From a virus, in IMG/VR virus record IMGVR_UViG_3300043313_001341, positions 1 to 55,168 of that record: DNA of 55,168 bases. One strand, 5' to 3'. The translations under genes and the position numbers were made by a program. Below the pieces are notes generated by a model. The model saw only the letters and a list, made by a program, of their open reading frames with translations. It did not search any database and had not been told where the DNA came from. This document shows, in pieces, positions 1-8,800 of the stretch; within the stretch, counting starts at the first letter, position 1; every line of letters begins with the position of its first letter.

Positions 1-78
1 CCCGACCGGGAGCGCGAAGCGAAGTGGGTCGAGGAGCAGCCCGCCCGGGCGAGCGCCGACCGAACAGAATGGAAGTAA
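1..78 (+). CDS. C-terminal fragment of a small protein upstream of the tail tube gene (partial)
   Basis: An open frame enters from the left edge and stops at TAA 76-78, three bases before the tail tube ATG. The 25 visible residues are charged and hydrophilic and end in DRTEWK. Actinophages often have a small gene of unknown function between tail terminator and tail tube; this is probably its end, and the GTG at 55156 may be its start. The frames do not match across a direct end-to-end join, so bases are missing between the two ends if the molecule is circular. Confidence 0.55.
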   Translation, partial: PDREREAKWVEEQPARASADRTEWK

Positions 79-81
79 GCC

Positions 82-483
82 ATGGCGAAGGCAAGCGGCC
101 TCGGCCAGACCACGCTCTCGGTCGACACGAGCGCGGGCACACCGACGGACATCCGTAACGACGTCACCAACTGGCAGATGGCCACCCCGCGCGGGGTCCA
201 GGACGTCACCGGTGTCGACAAGAGCGCCAACGAGCGGCTCCTGTTGCTCGCGGACGGCTCCATCACGCTCAACGGCGTCTTCAACGCCACGGGCAGCCAC
301 CTCGTGTTCCGCACCGTCTCCTCGACGAGCGTCGCCCGCACGACCACGCAGACCGTCAACGGCGTCACCCTCGCGATGGAACTCCTCTACTCCGACTACC
401 AGCTGTCCCGCTCCGACAGCGGCGAACTCACCTGGTCCGCGCCCGGCAGCCTTGCTGACGGCGTCGTTCCGACTTGGTCGTAA
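82..483 (+). CDS. Major tail protein (tail tube subunit)
   Basis: 133 residues, short, beta-rich and without membrane segments, at the typical place between head-tail connector genes and the tail assembly chaperones. It begins MAKASGLGQTTLSVD and has the Thr/Ser-rich strands usual for tube subunits of actinophage siphoviruses. It should polymerise as hexameric rings around the tape measure protein. The ATG lies about 8 bases after a GGAAG ribosome site at 71-75. It is small for a tube protein, so it probably carries only the core fold. The assignment rests on position and composition. Confidence 0.8.
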   Translation: MAKASGLGQTTLSVDTSAGTPTDIRNDVTNWQMATPRGVQDVTGVDKSANERLLLLADGSITLNGVFNATGSHLVFRTVSSTSVARTTTQTVNGVTLAMELLYSDYQLSRSDSGELTWSAPGSLADGVVPTWS

Positions 484-555
484 GCCCAAGTCATGACGAG
501 CGTCCGGGAGTTGACCAATAGACTATCCAAGTCATCGAGGCTTGGAGGCCTGGTC

Positions 556-1317
556 ATGCCCGGAGCAGCGTCCGGAAAGTTCACCGTCAAGTCCTGCGGT
601 AACGCACACGCCTGGTGCGCCGAATGCCGCCCCGCACAAGCCGCCGCGCAGCGGAAGCCGAAGCCCCCGAGAAAGGAGCACGACAAGCCATGCAGGAACT
701 GCGGACGCTGCGACGCATGCCTCGGCCTCGCCGCGCCCGAGGGCATGAAGGTCTGTCGGGAGTGCCGGGAGACCAAGCCCCTGACGGCATTCGCCCGCAG
801 GAACGACACCGGCGGCTACCGCAACCAGTGCATGGACTGCCGGAACGGCGGCATGACCACGGCCCGCTGCGCCGGGTGCAACAAGCAGTTCTCGCGCACC
901 AGCGAGTCGCGCACTCTCTGCGCCACGTGCCGCCCCCCGGTGACGAAGCCGTGCACCAGGTGCGGTACGCGGTTCGCGGGGTCCATGGAACAGCGCCGCT
1001 ACTGCTCACCCGAGTGTCGCGATGCAACCTTCGACGAGCAGCGCCGGGAGGGCCGCCGCAAGCTCCGTCTGGAGGCATTGCAGGCATACAGCAGCGAGAC
1101 GCCTGCGTGCGTCTGCTGCGGCGAGCAGACGCTGTTGTTCCTCTCCCTCGACCACGTCAACGGCGGTGGCCGCAAGCACCGCACAGAGACGGGCGGCGGC
1201 GGCTTCTACACCTGGCTGCGCCGACACAACTACCCGGCCGGGTTCCGGGTGCTCTGCCACAACTGCAACCTCGGCCGACAGCTCAACGGCGGCACCTGTC
1301 CGCACCAGGAGAGATGA
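556..1317 (+). CDS. HNH endonuclease with several zinc-binding Cys pairs (homing type)
   Basis: 253 residues. The first two thirds hold repeated CxxC pairs (for example CRNCGRCDAC, CRECRETK, CAGCNKQF, CTRCGTRF, CSPEC), suggesting several small zinc ribbons for DNA binding. The C-terminal third has the nuclease signature SLDHVNGGGRKH followed by FRVLCHNCNLGRQLNGG, the H-N-H/CxxC arrangement of phage HNH enzymes. I prefer ATG 556 because GGAGG at 544-548 precedes it by 7 bases; an upstream in-frame ATG at 493 lacks such a site. Its end overlaps the chaperone start by 4 bases (ATGA). It interrupts an otherwise conserved tube-chaperone neighbourhood, as free-standing homing endonucleases do. Confidence 0.8.
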   Translation: MPGAASGKFTVKSCGNAHAWCAECRPAQAAAQRKPKPPRKEHDKPCRNCGRCDACLGLAAPEGMKVCRECRETKPLTAFARRNDTGGYRNQCMDCRNGGMTTARCAGCNKQFSRTSESRTLCATCRPPVTKPCTRCGTRFAGSMEQRRYCSPECRDATFDEQRREGRRKLRLEALQAYSSETPACVCCGEQTLLFLSLDHVNGGGRKHRTETGGGGFYTWLRRHNYPAGFRVLCHNCNLGRQLNGGTCPHQER

Positions 1318-1727
1318 CTATGGGATTCAGGCCCAAGCGGAAGATCTACAAGCTCGACTTCACCGGCACCGACTACGAGGGCCTCGAAGTCAGCATGCGC
1401 GGCCCGACCGTCGGCGAAGAGCTGGAGATCGAAACGCTCCGCAGTCAGGACGGAGGAGGCCGCGAGATCTTCAAGATGATGACCGGCCTCCTCGTCGAGT
1501 GGAACGTCGAAGACGAGGCCGGCGAGCCGGTGCCGACAACGTTCGACGGGGTCTGCACTCAAGAGGCCGTGTTCGTCATGGCGATCCTCAACGCCACCCA
1601 GCAGGCCGCATCGGGGGTCCCCGACCCTTTGCCGGACAGCTCGCCCTCTGGCGAGCCGTCCCAGGTGGTGTCGATTCCGATGGAGCCGCTGTCACCGAGC
1701 CCGGAGCACTCAGCCGTGCCCGCCTGA
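1314..1727 (+). CDS. Tail assembly chaperone, unshifted form (gpG-like)
   Basis: 137 residues. It starts at ATG 1314, overlapping the HNH stop, or at ATG 1320. It has the features of gpG-type chaperones: a short basic start (GFRPKRKIYKLDF), a helical acidic body and a Pro/Ser-rich tail after the slippery site. It sits between tail tube and tape measure genes and should keep the tape measure soluble during tail assembly. The last ~30 residues are the part replaced by the frameshift. Confidence 0.8.
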   Translation: MTMGFRPKRKIYKLDFTGTDYEGLEVSMRGPTVGEELEIETLRSQDGGGREIFKMMTGLLVEWNVEDEAGEPVPTTFDGVCTQEAVFVMAILNATQQAASGVPDPLPDSSPSGEPSQVVSIPMEPLSPSPEHSAVPA

Positions 1728-1852
1728 TCCTGCAGCTTTGCGAGCGCTTCGGCTGCCTGCCAAGTCAGCTGTACGACGAGCCATCCGACTTGCTGCGCTT
1801 GATCACCATCGAACAACTAGGCACACCAGAGGGAGGTGTTGACGGTGGGTAA
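1314..1852 (+). CDS. Tail assembly chaperone, -1 frameshifted fusion (gpGT-like)
   Basis: A slip at 1625-1631 would join the first 106 codons to the overlapping -1 frame, which stays open to TAA 1850-1852 and gives about 179 residues. The added part includes LILQLCERFGCLPSQLYDEP and LLRLITIEQLG, a helical segment like that encoded by second chaperone frames of Streptomyces phages. Production of G and GT at a fixed ratio is a conserved feature of long-tailed phages (established for lambda). The frame and the heptamer are seen directly; the ribosomal event is inferred. Confidence 0.75.
1625..1631 (+). other. Programmed -1 ribosomal slippery heptamer CCCTTTG
   Basis: C CCT TTG fits the X XXY YYZ rule in the chaperone frame (codons CCT 1626-1628 and TTG 1629-1631). 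After a -1 slip the tRNAs would face CCC and TTT, and the new frame is open to 1852. Another G-run at 1613-1617 fits the rule poorly. Confidence 0.65.
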
Positions 1853-4800
1853 CGACATCGAGATCCGCGTCAAGGTGTCCAACCAAACCGGCGCGGGCGT
1901 CTCCTCCGTCAACTCCTCCCTCACCACGCTCAAGAACCGGGCCAACGAAGCCGCGACCGCGATGGCGACGCTCCGGGCCGCGTCCGGCGACATCGACGTC
2001 ACCGCCCGCCTCGACAACCAGACTCTCGCCGGGTTCGCGGACATCGAGCGGTCCATCCTCGCCCTGCAAGGGCTCTCCCCCCTCAACATCGACGTCGGGA
2101 TCAACGACCAGACGGCCTCCGAGCTCGCTGGCATTCAGCAGACGATGGATGCCTTCCGGGCCGCCGCGCGCACCGACATTGACGTCGGCCTCAACGACCA
2201 GACAGCGTCCGGCTTCGTCGACATTCAGCAGTCCCTGACCGCCCTCCAGGCAGTAGGGCGCACCGACCTTGAAGTGAGCCTCGACGATCAGACGACGGCC
2301 GGGATCGCCAGCATCTCCACAGCGATCCGGGACCTCCGCGCCGAGTCCCCCGTCCGCCTCGCTGTCACCTTCGACGATCAGACCGGGCAGATCGCCAGTA
2401 CCACGCAGGCCATGCGGGGCTTGCAAGACGAGATCCAAGATGCTGCCCGCGCACTGACGACCCTCACTCTCCGCTCCATGACCGCTGCGGTCGCGCTGCT
2501 TCGCTTGGCGGGGGCCGCCGACGATGCGACTGGGGAACTACGCGGTCTGACCGGCGCGGCAGGAGATGCCACGGCGTCTCTCCTGCTCCTCCGCTCGGCG
2601 GCCAGCCGGGCGGCCACAGCAGTCGGCAGACTGGGGGATCGAGCCGACACCACCGAGGGTCAACTCAGCGACCTGCACATTTCGGTGGGCGGCCTGTCCG
2701 TCCAGATGGACGAGCTCGGACATGCCACCCGTGGCGCTGGCGGTGATCTGCGGGAGCTGCGCGGGAACCTCGGCAACCTCACAGTGTCTGCCAGCGGGGC
2801 GGCCAGTTCTCTCGGCGGGGGCGGAGGGGCTGGCGGCGGCCTGACGGGACAGTTGGTCGGTGTGGCCGCAGTTCTCGGAGCGTCGGTGCTCCCGGCGATC
2901 GGCGCGGTGGCTCCGATGCTCCTCGGGTTCGGGGCGGCTGGCGGGGCGGCTGCGCTCGCGGCGAAGGATCTGAAAGCAGAGTTCAAGAAGCTCAAGCCCG
3001 AGTTTGAGGATCTTCAGAAGGCCGCGTCGAAGGCGATCATGCCGGGCGTGAAGAAGTCCATGGACGACTGGCGTGGGGCGATGAAGGGCCTTACCCCGGT
3101 CGTGCGGGAGGGTGGCCAGGCGTTCGGCGCGTTCGTGGAGAAGGCTGCTGACTTCGCGAACTCGCCTGCGTTCCAGGGCGCGCTGTTGAAGAACGTGCAG
3201 ATGGGCACCGGGTTTTTCAACGGGTTCACCACGTCTCTGCTGTCGTTCTCGCAGGCGTTCCTCGACTTCGGCGCCAAGTCCCAGCCGTCGCTGGACGCGT
3301 TCGAGAATCTGTTCGGCGGGCTCCTCGACACCGGTCTGCCGGGCATGTTCAAGGGCTTGGAGCAGGGTATCGGCGGCGCCGCTGATGTAATCAACGGGCT
3401 CGCGTATCTCCTGAACGACAGCCTGCTGCCGTCGCTCGGCCGGATCTCCGGCTCGTTTGCTGATGCTTTCGGGCCGCTGCTCGGCGAGATGCTCCACGCG
3501 ACGGGCGATTCGATCACCGGCCTGTCGTACATTTTCGAGGGCCTGATGAAGGTCGTCGAGCCTGTCGCGGACGTCCTCGCGGACGGCTTCCGCGCCATGA
3601 ACATGATCCTCCCGCTGGCCGCGGACGCCGCGAAGAGCCTCGCAACGAATGTCGGCGGCGCCCTCCTCGGCGCGCTCGCTGACGTCGCCGGAATCGACCT
3701 CGGCAACCTGTCCGGCTTCACCGGCCTGTCGGACTGGGTGAAGGAGAACAGCACACAGATCCGCTCGGCTTTCTACGACATGTCCGGGGCGATCACTGCG
3801 TTCGTCGCAGCCGGCGTGGCCAGCCTGCCCACCCTCTGGGGCGTTTTCCGCATGACGACGGAGGGTGTCCTCGTCGCGGTCGACGCGCTCGTCTCTGGTC
3901 TGGCAGCCGCGTTCGGGAACTTGCCCGGCGGCGAAATTTTTAAGGACATGAACCGCTCGTTTGATGAGTCGGCTGGGAAGTTCCGCGACAACCTCGACAC
4001 GATGGGCAACGGGATCAACGGCTTCGTCGGTGAGGCCTTGCCGCGCCTGAACCGGGCGAAGCTGACGATGAACGTCGATGAGGCGAAGCAGAACCTGGCG
4101 GACCTCAAGTCGAAGCTGAACGACAAGAGCCTGACGCAGGAGCGGAAGGCGAAGCTGACGGCGGACAAGTCGGACGCGGAGGCGAAGCTCGCCTCAGCGA
4201 AGCGGAAGCTGGCCGAGTTCGACCGGTCGCAGGTGGAGGCGAAACTCCAGGCCAACGCGTCCGATTTCTTCGGGAAACTCGCGGCAGTCAAGGGCGCGAA
4301 AATGCCTACGAAGACCGCGCCCGTCAAGGCGAACGCGGGCAGCTTCTGGGCCTCCATCAACGGGATGATCGGCCGGTCGCTGGGCACGTCGTACATCAAC
4401 GTCGCCTACCGCCAGGTCGACTCCAGCCTGCAGCCGAAGTTCCGCGCGATGGGCGGCCTCGCACCGGGCTACGCCGACGGCGGCGAGGTGCAGTCGCACC
4501 CAGACGGTGGCCTCATTGCCGGTCCCGGCACTGGTACCTCCGACTCGATCCTTGAGATGTCGCCGAACGGTGGCGCGTACCGCACCTCGAACCGCGAGTA
4601 CATCGTGAAGGCGGCGTCGGTCGCAAAGTACGGTGTGCCCCTGCTCGACGCCCTCAACTCGGGCACGTTGAAGCTGGCCGGGTATGCGAAGGGCGGCCTC
4701 ACCAAGCGCCAGAAGGCAGCCCAGGCGCAGGCCAAGTCCGAAGCGACCGCCCGCCACGACGCACGCGGCAACCTGACCGTCTCCCACTTCGGGAGCATGG

Positions 4801-5882
4801 CCGGCTACCAGCGGAGCGAGATGCGGTCCGCGCTGGCCAAGCCGGACAGCATGTCGTCACTGGTCAACAGCTTGAACCAGTGGCGCGGCATCATCATGAA
4901 GGCCACCCACGGCGGCACCGAGCGGACGCTACTGAAGGCGCTCGACAGCGCCGGGAAGAAACTCCTCAGCTACGAGAAGTCCCTGACCAAAGTCACCGCA
5001 TCGTTGGACAAGGCGAAGTCGAAGCTTGACGACCTCAAGTCCGCAGCCGCGCAGCTGAGCAACAGCGTCAAGTCAGGCGTCCTCTCCAGCGCGAACATCA
5101 CCAAGAACGCCTCCGGCGGCCCCGTCACCACCAAGTCGGTGATGGCCGGCCTGACCGCATCCCGCGACAAGGCCACCAGCTTCTCTAAGGCGCTCGCCGA
5201 CCTGGGGAAGCAGGGCCTGTCGTCGTCTCTGCTGCAGCAGATCGGGGAGGCCGGCATCGAGGGCGGCGGGCTGGAGACGGCGAGCGCGTTGTTGCGGGCG
5301 TCGCCATCGGAGATCAAGTCGATGAACTCGCTGCAGTCGCAGATCTCGTCAGCTGCAGGTTCGGCGGGCAAGACGACCAGCGACGCCGTGTTCGGGGGGC
5401 AGATCAAGGCACAGCAGGGGTTGGTGACCGCGTTGACGAAGTCGCAGACCACGCTGACGAAGGCGATGGACAAGCTGGCCTCGTCGATGGAGAAGATGAT
5501 CGAGCGGGCGTTCGGGAGGAAAGCGGCGGGCGGGATCATCGGTGCCGCGTCGGGTGGTCTGCGCTCGGGCTGGACGATGGTCGGCGAGCACGAGCCGGAG
5601 ATCGTCCGCCTGCCGTTCGGGTCACGCGTCTACTCCGGCCCGGACACGCGGCGGATGATGGCGCAGCAGGCGCCGTGGGTGTCGATGCTCAACACCCCCC
5701 GCGGCGGCCGGTCCTACGCGGCCATGCCGGCGGGTGGCGGGGCGGACCGGCCCATCGTCATCAACGCGACGCTGACGCTGGACGGCCGGGTCGTGGCCCG
5801 CCAGGTGATTGGGCCGCTGCGGGCTGAGATCGCCCACCAGGGCGGCAACGTGCAACGCGCGCTGGGGCAGGGGATGAGCTGA
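1845..5882 (+). CDS. Tape measure protein
   Basis: About 1345 residues, by far the longest tail gene after the tip, placed just after the chaperones. The N-terminus has a 30-residue tandem repeat (separate entry), followed by helical Ala/Gly/Leu-rich sequence, a hydrophobic stretch near residues 340-375, Lys-rich coiled-coil regions near 750-800 and 1040-1080, and the C-terminal motif GEHEPEIVRLPFGSRV common in tape measures of this phage group. GTG 1845 is preferred over GTG 1836 because GAGG at 1833-1836 lies 8 bases upstream. No peptidase or lysozyme motif was recognised. It sets tail length and probably helps DNA entry. It overlaps the chaperone stop by 8 bases and the next gene by 1. Confidence 0.88.
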   Translation: MGNDIEIRVKVSNQTGAGVSSVNSSLTTLKNRANEAATAMATLRAASGDIDVTARLDNQTLAGFADIERSILALQGLSPLNIDVGINDQTASELAGIQQTMDAFRAAARTDIDVGLNDQTASGFVDIQQSLTALQAVGRTDLEVSLDDQTTAGIASISTAIRDLRAESPVRLAVTFDDQTGQIASTTQAMRGLQDEIQDAARALTTLTLRSMTAAVALLRLAGAADDATGELRGLTGAAGDATASLLLLRSAASRAATAVGRLGDRADTTEGQLSDLHISVGGLSVQMDELGHATRGAGGDLRELRGNLGNLTVSASGAASSLGGGGGAGGGLTGQLVGVAAVLGASVLPAIGAVAPMLLGFGAAGGAAALAAKDLKAEFKKLKPEFEDLQKAASKAIMPGVKKSMDDWRGAMKGLTPVVREGGQAFGAFVEKAADFANSPAFQGALLKNVQMGTGFFNGFTTSLLSFSQAFLDFGAKSQPSLDAFENLFGGLLDTGLPGMFKGLEQGIGGAADVINGLAYLLNDSLLPSLGRISGSFADAFGPLLGEMLHATGDSITGLSYIFEGLMKVVEPVADVLADGFRAMNMILPLAADAAKSLATNVGGALLGALADVAGIDLGNLSGFTGLSDWVKENSTQIRSAFYDMSGAITAFVAAGVASLPTLWGVFRMTTEGVLVAVDALVSGLAAAFGNLPGGEIFKDMNRSFDESAGKFRDNLDTMGNGINGFVGEALPRLNRAKLTMNVDEAKQNLADLKSKLNDKSLTQERKAKLTADKSDAEAKLASAKRKLAEFDRSQVEAKLQANASDFFGKLAAVKGAKMPTKTAPVKANAGSFWASINGMIGRSLGTSYINVAYRQVDSSLQPKFRAMGGLAPGYADGGEVQSHPDGGLIAGPGTGTSDSILEMSPNGGAYRTSNREYIVKAASVAKYGVPLLDALNSGTLKLAGYAKGGLTKRQKAAQAQAKSEATARHDARGNLTVSHFGSMAGYQRSEMRSALAKPDSMSSLVNSLNQWRGIIMKATHGGTERTLLKALDSAGKKLLSYEKSLTKVTASLDKAKSKLDDLKSAAAQLSNSVKSGVLSSANITKNASGGPVTTKSVMAGLTASRDKATSFSKALADLGKQGLSSSLLQQIGEAGIEGGGLETASALLRASPSEIKSMNSLQSQISSAAGSAGKTTSDAVFGGQIKAQQGLVTALTKSQTTLTKAMDKLASSMEKMIERAFGRKAAGGIIGAASGGLRSGWTMVGEHEPEIVRLPFGSRVYSGPDTRRMMAQQAPWVSMLNTPRGGRSYAAMPAGGGADRPIVINATLTLDGRVVARQVIGPLRAEIAHQGGNVQRALGQGMS
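1989..2435 (+). repeat. 30-residue tandem repeats in the tape measure N-terminus
   Basis: A unit centred on (L/I/F)(D/N)(D/N)QT, preceded by an alternating strand-like I-D-V pattern and followed by a helix-like segment, recurs at exact 30-residue (90-bp) intervals. The QT codons begin at about 2019, 2109, 2199, 2289 and 2379. A sixth, more distant copy (VSNQT) lies 45 residues before the first. Confidence 0.8.
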
Positions 5883-8800
5883 TGACGTTCCCTGAAACCC
5901 CGCTGCCGATCAAGGTGGAGCTGCTCGTGAACTCGGCGTGGACGGACGTCACGGCGGACGTGCGCGGCGAGCAGCAGATCCGCATCACCCGCGGCCGCTC
6001 GGACTGGGGCCAGCAGGTTGACGCGACGCGCTGCTCGTTCACGCTGGACAACAATGCGGGGAACTACACGCCGAAGAATCCGACCGGCGCGTACTACGGG
6101 CAGATCGGCCGGAACACGCAGTGCCGGGTGAGCGTGATGACGGGCCCCCCCTACCTGGACATGCCCGGGAACAGTGCTGCCGACTACGCCGAGACAGTCG
6201 ACACTGCCGCGTTGGACATCACCGGCGACCTCGACCTCCGTATCGACATGTCGATTGCGAACTGGATCCCGCCGACCGTGTCCGGTTTCACTGGCACCGT
6301 CGAGCTGATCGGGAAGATGACCGATGTCGGCAGCCGGTCGTGGTTCCTCGGCGCCCGCAACGGCAAGCTCTACTTTGAGTGGTCGGCGGACGGCACCAAC
6401 GTCCTGTCCGCGTCCTCGACGATCCCGCCCGTGATCCCGGGGTCGGGCCGTCTGGCGGTGCGGGTGTGGCTGGACGTCGACAACGGCAGCGGCGGGAACA
6501 CCGTCCGCTTCTACACGGCCGACACCCTCGACTCGCCGTGGTCGCAACTCGGCGACCCCGTCACACAGACCGGCACCACCTCGATCTTCAACAGCACCAG
6601 CCCGGTGCGGATCGGGAACGCGACCGGCTTCCTCCAGACGATGCCCGTCGGCCGCTGCCACTCCGCAGAGATCCGCAACGGGGAATGGGGCACCGTCGTC
6701 GCACAGCCCTACTTCTCCGACGAGACCATCGGCGCGTCCAGCTTCGTCGACGCCCCTGGCCGCACATGGACCATGCACGGCGCCGCCCAGATCACCAACC
6801 GCAGGACGCGGTTCATCGGCGAGATCAGCTCCTGGCCGATCCGCTGGGAGACGAAGCACGACGTCGTCGTCAACGTCGAAGCGTCCGGGGTGCTGCGCCG
6901 TCTCTCCCAGGGTGCGTCACCGGTCCGCTCCCCGATGTACCGGGAGTTCACCAACCCGTCCCGCACGGGCATCGTCGCCTACTGGCCCATGGAGGACGAG
7001 GCCAGCGCGACGACGTTCGCGTCCGCGCTCAGCGGGGCGACCACGATGGCGATCCCCACGACGGGCGGGGTGACGCCGGCGGCGTACTCGGACTGGGTGG
7101 GCTCGGCGCCGCTGCCGACGTATTCGTTCGGGGTGACGAAGGCTCCGTTGCCCGCGTACACGGCGAGCGGGTTCATCTTCACCCGCCTGTTCATTGCGGT
7201 GCCTGCGGGCGGCGTGAGCGGCACGGACCGTCTGTTCTCGTTCACGACGACGGGCACCGCCCGCACCTGGTCGCTGTTCATCAACACCGCCGGAAACTTG
7301 GACCTGAGGGCCTATGACGCGGATGGCGTGCAGGTCTTGTCGACCGGCTTCCTCGCCTTTGCCGTCAACGGCGTGCAGCGTTTCCTCGGCATCGAGTTGA
7401 CGCAGAACGGAGCGAACGTCGACTACAAAATCTATTCGTTCGCCATGGGCGCCACCGCCGTCACCGGCACGTCCACGTCGGGCACCCTCGCCGGGTACAC
7501 GTGCGGCGCGGCAACCGAGGCGCGGCTCGGGCAGGACGGCCTCCTGAACGGCACCGCCCTCGGCCATTTGGCGTTCGCGTCGTCGAGCACCGCATACGCC
7601 AGCACCACCGGCGCGATGATCGGCTGGAACAGCGAGATCACCTCCGCCCGCCTCTACCGCCTCGGCAACGAAGAGATGACGCCCTGCTACAGCGCATCCA
7701 TCAGCGACGAGCAGATGGGCGTCCAGGGACAGCAGACCCTGCTCGACCTGCTGCGGGAGGCGGAGGCCGCCGACGAGGGCATCCTCGTCGAACACCGCGA
7801 GCAGTTCCCCGTGTTCCGGTTCCGGGACCACGTCAGCCTGTACAACCAGGCCCCGAGCCTGGTCCTCGACTACACCGGTGACGACGGCCTGGTCACGCCG
7901 CTGGAGCCGACGGACGACGACCAGGGCGTCCGAAACGACATCACTGTCCAGCGTGCTGGCGGCTCCAGCACGCGCCGCACCCTCGACACCGGGGCCCTGT
8001 CGACGCAGTCCCCACCGAGCGGCGTCGGCCGCTACACCGACAGCGTCACCGAGAACCTCTACCAGGACTCGCAGACCGGTGACCACGTCGGATGGCGTCT
8101 CCACCTCGGCACCTGGGATGAAACCCGCTACCCCGTCGTACGGATCAAGCTCGCCAAGGCTCCCCACCTCATCGAAGACGCCGCCGATCTAGACATCGGC
8201 GACCGCATGCACATCACCAACCCGCCCGCCTGGCTGCCACCGGACACGATCGACCTGATGGTCCAGGGCTACGCCGAGGTCCTCGACCAGTTCACGTGGG
8301 ACCTCGACTTCAACTGCACCCCGGCCGGGCCATGGGATGTGGCGTGGGCTGGGAACGGCACCACGGCGTCGTCGTTCAGAGAGTTCCAGTGGATCGACAC
8401 CGATGGCAGCACCCTCGCCGAGGCCCTCACGGACTCGGAAACCGACATCGACGTCGGCACCACGACGGGCCCCCTGTGGACACCGAACCTGCGGGACACC
8501 CCGTTCGACTGGCGGATCGGCGGCGAAGTCATGACCGTCATCACACCCCACACCCTGGCCACCACGAACCCGTTCTTCGACACAACGATCACCGGCTGGA
8601 CACAGACCAACGCGGCAGCAGCCTGGTCACAGACCTACATCCACCCCCACCCCCGCGCACAAGGCTCCCTGCAGATCACACCGAACGGATCATCCGCCAC
8701 CGGTGGCGCCACCGGCACCATGACCGCGGCCAGCTCCATCACTGCCGGCGCCACTTACACGCTGTCCGGGTGGGTGTTCTCCCCGGACGGCTGGTCGGAC

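Noticed and set aside
1613-1622. G-run before CCCC as the frameshift site of the tail chaperone
   Set aside because: In the zero frame it does not allow re-pairing of the A-site tRNA after a -1 slip, whereas CCCTTTG at 1625 fits the X XXY YYZ rule.
615-1727. 370-codon frame that runs through the HNH gene into the chaperone
   Set aside because: Upstream of about 1314 it is an Arg-rich shadow of the HNH gene; the real start is the ATGA at 1314.
5714-6859. 381-codon minus-strand frame over the tape measure/tail-tip junction
   Set aside because: Antisense to two well-supported genes with low-complexity translation; no ribosome site or motif.
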